DNA from: Liolophura sinensis
Lineage: Eukaryota > Mollusca > Polyplacophora > Chitonida > Chitonidae
NCBI RefSeq assembly: GCF_032854445.1
Contig: NC_088301.1
Span: 53,185,187 to 53,249,186, forward strand
Reading direction: 5' to 3'
Length of the DNA stretch: 64,000 bases
Position numbers and translations under genes: made by a program. Shown here piece by piece: positions 49,606 to 63,540 of this stretch. A model generated the notes under the pieces. That model had not been told where the DNA came from. It was given only the letters and a program-made list of their open reading frames with translations, and searched no databases. Every line of letters begins with the position of its first letter. The first letter of the stretch is position 1.

Positions 49606-52600
49606 TTACTTGGAGCCAAAGATGAGGTCTGCGTCTGGTGCCCCCTTTGGGTGTTGATAACGCACACGGCGTTCTCTGTTAGTGTTGGCTGGCACTGGCC
49701 TATTTAGGGAAGCTATCATTTCTAAGGAAAAAAACCCAGAGGATTTGTTACAAGATGTGAGTGTGACACACACAATCCTAGAGGTTTAAGCAGCTTTGTA
49801 GGTCTGAAGCTTAGTCAGTTCCTTTTGAAAGCTCATTTCCTCTGTCCTAGTTTCAGTTGAAGTATTTCATCCCATTATGAACATGGGTGAAGTCGTTTAA
49901 AAGTGTCCTTAGACTTAATCCATGTACTAAGTTTAGTCCAGACTAAAGGTGGCGCAGGTGTGAAGCAGGACCTTGACCTGCTGTTACCTCAAAAATTGAA
50001 TGTAATGCAACATATAGAATATGACAAAGTATTAGTTTCTAGCGTAACATTGTTCTGGCTTGTCTCTTATAATGATGCACTGAGTAAGAAACATTTGACG
50101 GCAATAAAATGATGTCAAGTTCCTGCTGCCATGTGTTTTGACAGGTTCCCATAGACCCCTGTGTAGCAAATTTAGAATGACTTATATTGTGTTCGGGTTG
50201 TTTAAAGAGGCTATTTTCAGTGCATAGCCACAAAAACCTGACATTAGATAAAATCAGCCCGAGTTCGATAAAAATGTAGCTCACTCCAATATAAATCTAT
50301 ACATACCAAGTTTGGAAGCCATTCGTAAAATTGTATACTTCTGTTGTATGCATATCATTCAAAATTGTCAATGCTAGTCAGTTGACATGGAATGAGCTAA
50401 GATGACAGCAAGAGTGTTCCCTACCTTGATAGTCCTCCTCTTCCTGTCTCTCATGAATTCCTAGAACAACCTGCTTCATGCGTTCCTTTTCAGCCTTTTC
50501 TGCCTAAAATATATTCAAAGAAAAAATGTCACTCTCATGTAGATCCATGAAAACATCAGAGATCTCATGATAGTCACTTGACATCACTTGCAACTAGAAT
50601 CTCTCGCATGGTTGCTGACTCAATCCTATTCAATGGGACAGCTCAAATTCTCTACTTCCTGCAATATTTCTACATGTACAAACATAAAAAACAATGACAA
50701 AAGGAGTTTTGCTCATTTGCATCTTAAATCATCAGCATTGAAATAAAGAAAGTGAAGAAAGCTTAATTCCCACAATTTTTGAACAATCGTCACTTTGTTA
50801 TTTTTGGGAGTTAAATGAGACCATCAACATCCATTAAAAGAGGTCTGGTAATAACCAATGCAATCAGTTTACAAACCCTTTCTCTCTCCTTAAACTTGGC
50901 AGCAAATTCCTCGGATATGGGCACATTCAAATTTGAGAACTGTAAAAATCCAAACATTATCAAGTATGGTAACAAAAATTGGAAGCTGAAAATGTATGTT
51001 CTGAAACAAGGATAAATGTATGGGTCCTTCTAAACATGGCAAATTACAAAAGTCTATCATACATGCATTTTACAGTTTAGATCTGGTCAGCAATTAAGTA
51101 CTTCCATTGTACAATAAGAGTTGGCTAACATTTCCTTTTTAGGGGAGTGACCACAGAGATGGCTTACCTGAGTTTGGATCAGCATGATTAGTGGCGAAAT
51201 ATCTCTATTTGCAGTCGCAAAAGTAAACCTAAATCCACAGCAAACAGGGACAAATGATTAAGCTTATGGTTACTTTCCATACCTGCTGCTTGTTTCCCTT
51301 TCTTGTCATGAGAACAAAATTTATCGAGCCCTGGTCCTGTGGATAGTAGGCTGAAACATGACAAAGATTAATATATATATGTAATCCAAAAAGTATGACT
51401 TTTAACATTTTTGCATGTAATTGTAATATGTGCTAGAAGCATGTTCCCTGCACAAGCAGGATATACTACCTACTCAGCTTTACTTGAGAGGTAAAATAAG
51501 ATTCTGTCATGTGTTTGTCCATACATACATAAATGAGGAACAGGATGACATAATGAACCTCTAAAATTTCAAAGTGACATGATTTCATCTGCATGTAAGA
51601 TTTATTGCTGATTAGCTGGACGGCCTCAACTGGAAGCACTTTCTTGCAATGCAACTGCTAAGAATATTAACTACCAAAAAAACGATGGCCTAAAGCACAG
51701 TGCATTACAAATGTTAACTTTGAGATGTCAAAGATATGATCAAATTTCATCTTCGTACATTTACATGGAATACTATGGATCTGTATACCGTTCATACGAC
51801 AAACATTCTTAGCTCGCCCGTGTTGAACTAATTAATTAACTAATTAATAATTAAATTCATTCATTATTATTCATAAAATTGAGATGGTATCTCAAATATT
51901 ACTTCATGTATTGAGCTCAAGTTTTACATACATGTAGAGCACAATAGCACAAGGAGAATGTTCATTGTTGATGCCCTGCATGTGTGTTCATTATAGTAAA
52001 TTACTAAATTCATAACCTTCATGTCTCTTTTGGTATTAATAATGTTAGAACCCATGTGAAGGTAAATATTAAACTCCTTTATGCATTGAGCTGAAGTTCT
52101 GTATTTATTTTATGTGTCTCTTACAGGCAGGCTCCTTGCTACCAAATCTATGCTCCAGATATATCTATATTTAAGATTTATCAAGTCAAAATGGTAATGT
52201 GGTTAACATTACTTCACACATCGTCAAATTCCCAGATGGGTAACAGATACTTACTCTTTTTCTGTCCTCTCAAGTGCATGGGTACCGCAATGTCAAGCTG
52301 AGGTACTTTCAAAGATTCACTGTTACGAGCCTGCAATATAGATAACTTAAATGATACAATCATAATTATTGCGATCAAGGGCTTTTCTAATGACTTAATT
52401 AATTGGGTTTAAACAGCGATGAAAGACCGTTAACACTGTAGGTGCATACCAGTGATACACTCATGTCATGTCCAACTTCATAGTTAATGTTAATACTAGT
52501 CTAGTTTTGGGCCTAAATATTCAACCTATAGGACATCAATAAATGTTACTGATCTACTAGAAAATAAAATTAAGGGAAAAGTCATGGAAGTTTTTCTGGA

Positions 52601-55600
52601 TCTCAAAAAGGTGATTGGCACAATCAGTCATGAAACTCACATGTTGGTTTAAAGAGAACTAACCTGAAATGGTTTATGGATTAGTTTAGTTAGAATCAAT
52701 GTGTTAATTCCAAATGTGTGTCTCTGATCCCTAAAATGTAAACTATGGAGTGCCTGAAGGGTTTGTCTGGCAAGGTTATAGTGGAAAATTACAGAAACAA
52801 TTACAAGTTTTACAAATATTAGGTCTACTGTTGTATCCATCTGACTGCAGATGTGCATACCAATAAATCCATACCTGAATGTTGTCAACCATCATCTTGT
52901 CAAAAGCAGCCATAAAGTCATTGTCTTCTGAACAGTTCACATACTTTGGCCCTCCAGACAAAACCGTCACCTTTAACAATGCCATGGTAGAGAAATGAAA
53001 ATCAGCTGTAGAAATCACATTGGAATACAAAACCCACCAAACAGTATGGCACAATTCTCTGGTGTAGTTAAGCATCAAAGAAAAAAAAAAACCACCATAA
53101 ATACAAAAATTCAGCTCAGTACACGAATTCTAAAATACAAGAGTCAAGAAATTTTCAGGAATTTACAGTAATTATCACACACACTGGGCATCAATAATTA
53201 ATCATCCTCTCTCTTGTTTTTTGTGCTTTATATGTATGCAAAATCTGAGCTATATACATACTTAACCTTTTGAGACATGACCATTAAAATTTATTCCATA
53301 ACAGTTGTAAATTTACAGTGATTAACATGCAAACTGTACTTTCTACAATGAATGAATGAATGCTTGGGGTTTATACTTTGTTCAAAAAATAGTATGATGG
53401 AAATAATTTGAATTTTCTTCAAATATGTCAAATTAAACAGCTGAAAGTTTAATATCTCACCTGGTCATCGGTTTCATCTTCACCTGCTGACTCTAAAATG
53501 TCTTCTTCCTCTTCAAGTGTACTGCGTCTTCGATCACCCTAACAAATGTAAAATGTGCGGAATAAACGTCTGAGAACGAATGTTTTTCTGACAAATAAAT
53601 TGACAGACACTTTCAATTTCAAGCAAATGGGTGAATGATTTAGTCTAAGCAGTCTTCCAGATTTCTTAATACAGTGACTCCATACCTGAATCTGATTTGG
53701 TGCTCTGCTTTATCCAATATAATAGTCTACAAGTGTCTATGAAAAACTAACTACAGGCAACTAAACCACTACAGTATTTTTCAACCCCATTTCTGCGCTT
53801 TGATTCCAGGATCATGGATGTTCACCCATGCTTCAAGAATCCATTTTTCCTCAACTTTGTAATTGGCACTGTCTGGGCAAGATTATTTTAAGACCAACAC
53901 TTGACTTACAAGAAAACTCAAAAAAATTAAATTTAGGTAACCTGGTCATGGATAGCACAAGTTCATTTATTTAATTACTGTTTAAAAAAATGTGCTGCAA
54001 TCTTTCACTAAAACAATGGCAGCAAGATTAATGGTGGAGGAAACCAGAATTGGAATAAACCACAGACCTCTAGAACATTACTTGAAAACTTTCCCACATG
54101 AGACATATGATCACACAAAAGAGTGCCAATGGTCGCTTCTTGCCACCAAGGCTGCAAGTACAATGAAAGCAGGCAAGTCTTGAAAATTTCCTGTCTGAAA
54201 AAGGGGGTTAACCCCATGTCTTGAGTGATCTAGCCATTAAAAGGTGAGCATTTGCCATGCGTGTGAATTACCTCATTTGTTTGGCTGCCTGTGTGCCCTT
54301 CATCAGCACTTGTCTGACTGTCTGCTGTACTTGGACCATCATCAGTTAGGGGAGTTTGAGACAGGTTTTGGCTTAACTCATCTACAATTAGTATACATAC
54401 ATCCAGTCAATATTTATTTATTTGACTGGTCGAGTAATTTAACGCCCCTAGTTGAGTACATAAGAAACCTCCATCCTGACCCGCCATGCTGCAGAAGAAG
54501 AGCTGGATTTGCACATATGCAACCTCACTGGTCAAGGGGATTTGAATCTGAGCCAGCGTGGTCCATGCAATATACTATAATCATATCTTGAACTGATAAA
54601 AATTTTCACTGGAATGATTTTTTTCCTCATTCATTACACTCTGAACAATTGATGACAAGCAATTACATGTAATCAGAATGTGTTAAGAAATGCGTGTGTA
54701 GATCTCCAATTTGTGTTATTGAAATCATATGGTTTATGGGATTTAACAAATCACACAGTTGGGACTGGTTTGCTTTAGCTTCTTACCATTTTCTTCAGAC
54801 TCCTGTATAGTTGTGAGCGCTGGGTCATCAAAGTTACCAGTATCCCCACCATCCTTCACCTCAGGCTGAGGCAACACTTTGGCTGTAATGAAGTGTTGAA
54901 GCATTAGATCATTTTAGGCAGGTACCTTACATGCCATGCTGAAATTAGGTTCAAAACAAACACAGAACTAGAGCAATCAAAGATAGCTAGAATGCATTTT
55001 GCACAGCAGAGTCAGTGCCAAAAGTGTTAACGTACATTCCTCCACAAGGACAAGTTTTATTACCACTGTGAAACATTTTCTACATACATGAAGGTCGCTG
55101 ACATACATGTATACCAGAACAGTACTCACCAAGCTTAGTCTTGAACTCATTTCCAAGTTCCTCAGCAGCTTTGCTGGCAGCTTCATATGACTCATGCATC
55201 TTCAGTTTTGGGCGGATTGTTTCAAATGTGTCCTGCACCATGTTCATGATATCAATAGGAAAGGGACGGCTTTCTGACCACAGCTGACAGTTCCTCTTAA
55301 ACCAATAGTATCTCTGATTAAAAAGCAGGGAGTAAAAACATCAGTTGCTGTGTATAAGATGTCTTTGACATTCTTCTTAAGAAAATACATTTTTTTTACA
55401 CAAATATAATCTAAAAAGACAAAAATATTAAACAGATATGCATGTACATATAGTTTTGACAGTTCCTTTGAATGCTAACCTGAAAATAAACCAGGAAGTA
55501 GTCCAGCTTCTTCTTGCTGGAACCTTTGTCAAAATACTGTCCACAAGTGTCAAGTAATACACAGGTCAATCTCAGCCTAAAGAGGTGTTCCGGAGGGTCC

Positions 55601-58600
55601 AGATGTGTTGGTGCTGACTCTACATACAGAAAAATATGACAGGACATGGTGTGGCACACAGACACAAGCTGCTGTTCTGCCATGCATGTACATAAGGACA
55701 ATGACAATCTTACAAACAAGAGAAAATTATAAACAGGAGCAATATCAAGTTTCAATGGAAAATAGTTTTAGTATGTGAATCTCAAAAAATTACTTTATAC
55801 TGTTATTTTTGACAGCACTGAAAAGAAGCAAAGAGTGAAAGCTAAGTAACAGATAATCTTCAACTTCACTCAAGTGGAAATTATAAATGAGTTTCTTATA
55901 AGCCATATTTTGTGTGTACCTCATACAGTACTTACCATCCAGTGAAACACCAAAACTGATAAATGAGTACAGTGTTTTGAAGATGACCACAGATTCAACC
56001 ATTCTGTAATTATATAATTCCCCAAGGTATTTCACAGCACTAACTCTGCGTTGGTTATACTTTGGATGATTAACCTGTGGAGAGAGATCACCAGAGGTTG
56101 ACGCTAATGAGTTTCCATCTCCCATTCAGCATTACATGCGCATTTATAACTTTTGTTCCTGTACGCAAGAAATATACATGTACATGTACACAGAATACCA
56201 ATGACTCCTTGTCGGTGTTTTAAACTGTCCTGCACACACCCATTCTTAAATCTATACCATTATTATATGTAGGTCATCATTTTATAGCATGTATAAAACC
56301 ATTATCAATGCTAAACTACACATGTTTTTCTAGCTACTTTCTCATCATGGTAACCACTGAAGTTACCCTGACATCAGAATCATGATTCAAACTTTATACT
56401 GATACTTACCTCCATTCCTATTCTGATGTCCTCAAGTACACCATCAACAACTTGTATGGCTACAATCTCCTGTATCAATGAAACAAAGCAAAAAATCATT
56501 GAGCCATATCTTAAGATACATGCATGTAACTAAAACAACTAAGATGCATTATTTCTCTGTCTACATTTACATACATGTATATATTTTTGTTAAAAGTTAA
56601 GTTAAAATAGATTAAATAACAATATAACATTGACTACTAAGACAGTTACTCATGTACACTGCATAACAGACAGCTTGTCAACACCTGAAATACATACCCG
56701 GTATGGGGCTAGTCCAGCAAGCAGATTAGCCACACAGTGGACAGAGTTGTAACGAACATTCCAAACAGCTGTCAGACACTTGGTTGCATAAAAGGCAACC
56801 TACAAACCAGAATAAATAAAATGTTTGGAAAGTAAAACACCTGCAATGTTTTCCACTTCTGCAAATGGTCATGTATCATAATGGTTAATAAATAAAGTAA
56901 ATAGAATTGAATGTATAACAAGGATGAACATATTGTAACAAGAATTTCCAAAATTATTCTGAGTGCATATTTATTGTTTTACGTCCAGAAAGAATACAAT
57001 TAAGATGATCACAAACCTGTGGATCGTCCCAATCCAATTTCCTCATCTGCCTCAGAACCTACGAAAACATTTTCAAAAAATGTTCAAGGTCTTGATTAAC
57101 CCTGATGGAAATTCAGGATTTGAAGGATAGGATCAATTAAAGAGCTATATCATTCCTAAGAGAAGCTAGGTGGAAGTATTAAAATGAGATAAAGGATACA
57201 CTAGGGAAACATGGGTTCAAAAATATTTACGACGAATAACACTGTTTAACAAGTATAAGTGAAGAGTCCTCAAAAATAAAACCTTCAGCAGTTTCCGTGA
57301 ACTTTTCCTGGTGTGACGTGGTAATATTCCTTGTGTGACCATGAGTTAGGTAGATGTGACGTCGAGTAAGGAACTTATGCTGGAATGATGTCATGTGCAT
57401 TTAAAAGTACGACGTCATTTGTTTCTATAGGTCAGCGAAGTGTTCTTCCATGCTGTCACACAAGGCAATATTGGAAACGACAGAAACCTTTTCTTTTGTA
57501 CTATCCTCCGAAACTAGCGACAGTGGTTTAATGCACTGCAATTTTTTACTATTTAGGAAAGCACTTCAGACTATCTCAATCACTTAACCATGATTTTCAG
57601 ACATACAGATCTTCACACTGTGGTAGCTCTTTAATATAAAGCAATTTAGTTTGAGTGTACTGTATTAAATGTGACACATTCAAGAACATGCGATGAAACA
57701 AAGTAACAAGTGAAAGAGGTATTTTGATCAAAGCTGATGTCACAAAACAATCCATCTAACCTTTTCTGTAGTGGTTTTAGACAGTTCCTTATAGAGTAGT
57801 TTGCGCATGTACTCATGTAAAGGAGGTCTCTCTTTGCGCACCAGCTGAGGGGTATCTGGAGGGTTACTGTAGTAATATGCATTCTCAATCATGGTGATAT
57901 ACCTCCCATCTAAATGTAGTGCAGCCTTCTTCCGCATCATTACATCCTTGTAACAGATGAGTAATTACAATATGTCAAATTTATATAAGAACATATGCCA
58001 ATACACATTCAGACTGCCAAATAAACTGAATACATGTTATCATCAAATAAATACATCATGCATGGCCATGAATACTTAAAGGCAACGTTCTTGGACTGTA
58101 CATTAATTCCCCATTCTGAAAATAATCTCCTGTGAATGCATTCCCTTAGGTTAGGTGCCACTTACCAGGTAGACTTTTGTACGGTGATGAGACTCTGGAG
58201 ATCTATACAAGTAACGACCACATGTTTCCAACAGGGAACAAGCCATCTCAATGTTGTGGTGAGAGAACTCCAACATCAGCATCTATTCAAAACAGATCAC
58301 TACCAGTAATTCCTTCTTTCTTTTTTCACCCTATTTTCAAGGCGCCACCAATTTTATTCTGCGTTTTACAGACAAGTCAACAGTAAAAAACTCCAAAATG
58401 GAATAAAATCAAAAATCTTTCTTTGTACTGTGTCCAATCTTAATATATTTATGATTTTCCATTCTTTCAAGGCTTTTCAATCACATAAATGAGTCTTTGA
58501 AAAGGAACAGTTTCTCAGTTTTATCTTTATCTACTATCCAACAACACTGAAAAATGATTAATTCAGCCCATAAAACAAAGAGTTAAATTTGAATCACCTA

Positions 58601-61600
58601 ACAGCTGCACTTCTGGAGACTACATGTACTACATAAGGCCCTGTGTCATATTTTTCTAATTATACCTTATGTTTGAAAAAGCAAAGCATAAAATGTCATC
58701 CTGATTTATAACAATATATTTCCCTGTTGCATTATATTAATTTATGTATTATATATCATAGTGTATTTCCAAGGTATTAATCTAAATATGTATGTATATG
58801 AACATTCCTTATTAAATTAGGATCTCTAATGAACTAGAGGGTAGCCTATAACTCTATAACAATATACTACTTGTTGGAACAAATTTATTAATGAGAACAT
58901 TTTGGGAATATTTGAACAAACAGTTTTTTATTTCCATGGCAGCCATGCACAGTTAAAAATATGGAAATCATAAAACATACCTTCAAACAGTGCAATGACT
59001 CTGACTTGGGGAACATGTTAAATTTCACCATTTCCCCTACAAATACAAAAGCATCATTTGCTTTGATTTGTTTTGATCTTATCACTGGGAAAGCTATCAT
59101 TTATCATGGATAAAATTAAATCTTTTTTTCAAAGCCGCCATGATATCCTGGACTACGTCCTTAAACACCAGTCAAATAAATAATAATTATGACAATGTTG
59201 CACAGGGGATATTACTATAAGCAGTAAATGCTCTATAGTTTCTCCCTGAGATTTACCAAGTGTATCCCATAATTCCTTATGTCTGTTGTGGTTTTTGCTG
59301 ACAGGTCACTGATGGAGAGCTGTTTCTTGAGTGTAATTCATGTTTAATAATAAAGGTGTGACCAGCTCAAAGTTTTTCTGTCAATGACTTGACCACATGT
59401 GGCAAGGATTATCAGCCCAAGTTGGCTGACAGGACGAAGAAACGGTTGGGTTGGCCCATCACCACTTCTATCATTGTGTTGTTAACTGAATCAGTGTTAT
59501 AGTAACTGTCATGGAAAACTTTATGTCATTTAAAATAAGTAAACATACCCATAAATCGGACTGTCTTTAGCTTTGACTCAATATTTATCTGGTCCTTTTT
59601 CCTAACCTGCAAAGAGAACAAGGTCAATAAAACTTAAAATATTCAAAGCAGCTATTATATATGCCACTATTAATTACACATTTACAAAAAATGACCTTTT
59701 CTTATTCTTGGTTTCACAATATATCATATTTACATGTTTAAAAACCATAGAGGTTCTATAGTAAAGGAAAGAATAAAAACTTACATGCCACTTGAAATCT
59801 CCTTTTATGAGATGAACAAGGTCATTTGCGACATCTGGCATACATGGGTATAAAGTTGCGACATAGCGAGAATAAAATGGTAACAAATCATATCTGCAAG
59901 AAAAACAAAGGGAGCGAGGAATAGAATATCATAAAACGTCACATGCTTTATTAAAGTGTGACTGTTACTGTAACAATACTAACTTGTTGCAAAATACTGT
60001 TATAACAAACTGATGATTTTAACATTTCCAGTAAGAGTAATATATATCAAAGAAGATAAAAACATGGAACTAAATATTCACACACTGGAAAACATCACCC
60101 GCCTTACCTTGTCCTATGGACAGTGAAAAGGGCTTTGACTAGTTTTTTTCGATTGGACTTGGTGTTGAAATTCATACAGAATTCAACTGCTGCCTGAAAT
60201 AGGAGAAAAGAATATTAATACTTCAAACCATTTGTGTACCGTAACTTGGAACAAATATTCTTCCATGAGATCTAAATATGACTGGTACAAACTAGGTGAA
60301 CATCTGCAAGCCTTACCTTGTCAATGAGCTCTCTGTTAACACAGTTAGGGAGTGACTGAAGGTAAGCTTCAAACTGACTCTTCATTAGACTGACTGTTTC
60401 TCCATCATCATCTGTAAATCAAACACAAAATGAACAAATTATGATTCAATAATATAATTTTACCTATCATTAAACAGGATGTGCAATTTTCTCTCCGATG
60501 TATTTCTGCTTTAATCTTACCTTGCTATTCAACCATCTATGAAAGACAGGTATTTATTTATTGCTATTTTTTCTTTATCTAATTGTTGTTTTACAGGATA
60601 CATTTTTACTACTGTATTCCTGCAATCATGTTTATGGACGAAGAAAACCATGTTGAGCTCAAAGAAAACCACTGCCCTTCACTGGGTACAGCATACCTGA
60701 GATCCCCTCTCACATCAATGACAAAAGTCTTGTCATTTTATGGTGTAAGCAACTGCACAAGTGTCCACCAATAACATGGGTGAATTAAAGCATATCACTC
60801 TTCAAAAAATGGAAATGAAGTAAAAGAAATTTCAATGAAAATACAACTGAACATAACACGAAGCTGCATTAGCAAAGAAACCCATGGCTCTGGAGTCCTT
60901 CACAATAGGAACCCTAATCACACAGCATGGTTACTTACAATAAGGCTCAGCAGTTTTAGACACAACATGTTCATAAGTCCAATAAGTACATAAGCTTTAA
61001 TACATGAACTGACAATACCAATGAGCTCAAGTTGACTTAGGAGTAAAACTGAATGCTCAACTCTCATCAAAAACTTGATAAAAAGATGTACAAATATGAA
61101 TACAATTATAACCAAAAAAAACACAAACAACTAACAAATACTTACTTCTGCGTTTCTTATATGGTTGTACTAAAGATAGAGAAAGTTTGTTTCTTTTTGT
61201 TGAGAAAACACTATTTATACCAACTGTATAGATGCATCACCTGCATACACTATGCACTTTGGGCTTATAAATAGATATGAGGCATGCCAACAAACCTATG
61301 AAAGCTCAGCATACATGGTTTACATGTATAAACCAGACAACAATGAATAAGATGGGGAAATTAGGACATGCTACACATCAGCAATGAGAGAGCACTATAC
61401 AACTCTCACAGATCCCCAGTCTATGTTTAAAGGGAAGTAACTATGGAAATAAACTGATGTGGCAAAACCCAAATAGCACGTGTAGCCTACATCTTCACAT
61501 GGTCTCTATCATGCCTTCAAAGTTCCATGAAAATTCAATCATATATGTAGTAGGAGATTGTTGACAAGGATACACTGTCTACAAGTCTTCATTTAATCTT

Positions 61601-63540
61601 TAAAAAGTAATAACTCTGGACATTATTGATGCAGTGAAACTCAAATAGCACATGCACATCCTCTTAGAGTCTCATGTCTAGAAACTCTGAAACTCCAATC
61701 AAAACTGTAGAAGGAGACACACTGACAAGGTGACGTTTGCGGAGAGACAGACAACCTGATCACTATATAAAACAGTATGAAATAGTTTTTGTCAATGTGC
61801 CTCTAAAATTTCAAACAAATAACGATTTTAGTCAGCCTAATTTCCATTTTTGAACAGAAAAGTGGTGATGATGATGGTGTATGAGACGCTTGTGTTTTGA
61901 TGAGTGATGCTCACCATCTGGAACACTCATGTGTGGAGGCAGGTCCTCATCATCCACTGCCATGACAGACCCAGGGTTCTCTTGCTCTTCCTTCTCCAGG
62001 GCTTGCTGCTCTATCTCAGCCAGGCTTTTCTCTGTCTCCATCTCCTTCTCCACATCCTCCACAGCGAGGCTCTCTGAAATAAGAACGCAGGACTACATAG
62101 CTCATTTGAAAACTGCTCTACTACATGTTGTTAAAGTATCTTTACATTTTCAAAGTACTTAAGTGTCTGGTCCATCCATACCTTTCAGATATGCAAATGC
62201 TTCCTGTTTAAGGCCTCTACTTAAAATTGAAAGAAAGGAATGCACAGTTTCACCTTCCATTCCAGTGTCCACATCTTTGATAGCATCTTTGGTAGTAGCC
62301 TGCTCACTCTCTTTGTACAGTATCTACAATGTGAATACTGAGACTAACAATTCTGTTAATACCTTTCAAGTCAGGTAAATCATAAATTTTTTCAAATTCC
62401 ACAATTACTTTGTTGTTCAAAAACTTCTTTAAAATACAACCTAACTTCATCATTTTGTTCAATGTGACATTATTTGTCAATGACAAGAATGAACACATGT
62501 CAACAAACTTTTCTGATTATCAACAGCCTTTTCACAGTAAACAGTAAAAAATACACCCTGCAAAATGACTATACAAACTCTAATCAGTTTTGTTGCTATT
62601 TCTGATAAACAACGAAGTAAACAATGAACAACCTGTTTACACCAGATTATTACCACAACTGTGACTTACCCCAGGGATGAAAGCTTTGAGATCAGACAAA
62701 TTTTCATAGAATGATCTGGTTTCCTCATCCTCAAACAGGTTTGTGTCACCCTCATACTGATACTGTCAAAAGTACAATTACAACATAATTTAAAGCCTGA
62801 AAAATGTCTAAATGCTCCAAACTATAATTTACCCCCAAAACATACCTCGTCAAGGATGTATTCATATTAGAATTCATAATGCTTTTTGGTAATAATTCTG
62901 TGCAGCTGTACCAGGCTACTGAGCAGAAATCTCTATCGATAGGGTATATATAAGTCACTACACACACAACACATTTCTTTCATATAAGCAGATAGAAACA
63001 GCCGCAACAATTAATGGCACTTCTTGGGTGATCTTACCTCAGCATTTCTCATAGGGTTAAACACATCAAAAGCTGCAGATTCTGGATCCTGTTTGAAATC
63101 TATAACAAAAGGGAACGTAAAAATGGAAACTTGTAAATTTATTAATTTCATTGGTGTTTTACATTGTACTCAAAAATATTTCACTTATACAACCATGACA
63201 AGCATTGTGGTGGGAGTAAACCAAGCAGGGCCTGGGGGGAACCCACAACTATCTGCAGGTTACTTGCAGATCTTCCCACGTACTGTCAAAGAAGAAGCCA
63301 GAATGAGCTGGACTTGCATTAGTGGGAGGCACCCGAGTGATTGCGACCAAATGGCATGCTAACCTCGCAAGTCCTTGATTTCTAAGTAGACGCAAGCTTT
63401 ATAAAAAGGGCTATGTAAGTAAACCAGAAACACACTAGAATGAACTGAACTTGAAGTATTGCTTTACAATTGACTGTTCAACCTCATTTTTGTAACTTAC
63501 CTTCCTCTGGTAAGTCTGGCATGGGTTCATCCAAGAGATC
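49606..63540 (-). CDS. UPF2: Regulator of nonsense transcripts 2 (UPF2), 27 exons, 5' end outside the window
   Basis: Minus-strand exons: 63501-63540, 63038-63099, 62670-62762, 62182-62323, 61915-62073, 60317-60411, 60108-60193, 59785-59893, 59549-59606, 58981-59036, 58166-58282, 57761-57946, 57017-57058, 56698-56799, 56410-56469, 55936-56074, 55480-55619, 55130-55313, 54787-54882, 54272-54381, 53461-53538, 52875-52970, 52255-52330, 51283-51350, 50877-50939, 50425-50503, 49606-49721. They join in phase to 883 residues. Contents in order: the end of MIF4G-1 (ETRSFYENLSDLKAFIPG), an acidic linker, MIF4G-2 (CMNFNTKSNRKKLVKALFTV, VRKKDQINIESKLKTVRFMG, MEFSHHNIEMACSLLETCGR-like), MIF4G-3 (ELYNYRMVESVVIFKTLYSF, LDTCGQYFDKGSSKKKLDYF), an acidic segment, and the C-terminal UPF1-binding part (MTRKGNKQQ, RYQHPKGAPDADLIF). 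All match human UPF2 closely. UPF2 bridges UPF1 and UPF3 in nonsense-mediated decay in the cytoplasm. The stop (AAGTAA) overlaps a good donor sequence (AA|GTAAGA), so an extra 3' exon is not excluded. Confidence 0.95.
53350..53400 (-). repeat. SINE family B tail fragment
   Basis: On the plus strand AATGAATGAATGCTTGGGGT followed by TTATACTTTGTTCAA is the inverse of the family B 3' end. Only the tail is present, in a UPF2 intron. Confidence 0.5.
54409..54580 (-). mobile_element. Diverged SINE-like element in UPF2 intron
   Basis: The plus strand begins with a TATTTATTTATTTGACTGGT tail inverse, then TTTAACGCCCCTAGTTGAGT, and ends with an AGCTGGATTTGCAC and GGGGATTTGAATCTGAG block that could be an inverse B box. 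The body is not that of family A or B. Ends are uncertain. Confidence 0.45.
61390..61760 (+). repeat. Two diverged tandem copies of a dispersed repeat in UPF2 intron
   Basis: The two halves, starting near 61430 and 61605, share AAGTAA, CTGGA/ATGGA, CAAATAGCAC, CTGTAGAAGGAGA/GTAGTAGGAGA and TGACAAGG in order, with a period of about 175 bp. The repeat ends in a GAGACAGACA run, like the end of the 19240-19790 array. No coding content. Confidence 0.55.
63136..63375 (-). mobile_element. Diverged SINE family A copy in UPF2 intron
   Basis: On the plus strand the inverse tail (CATTGGTGTTTTACATTGTA), then GAACCCACAACTATCTGCAG and CCAGAATGAGCTGGACTTGC, follow family A order. Many substitutions indicate an old insertion. 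Confidence 0.75.

Noticed and set aside
55411-56125. Long single minus-strand frames of 111-114 codons as independent genes
   Set aside because: They are UPF2 exons read through into introns; the conserved part stops at the GT and AG borders.
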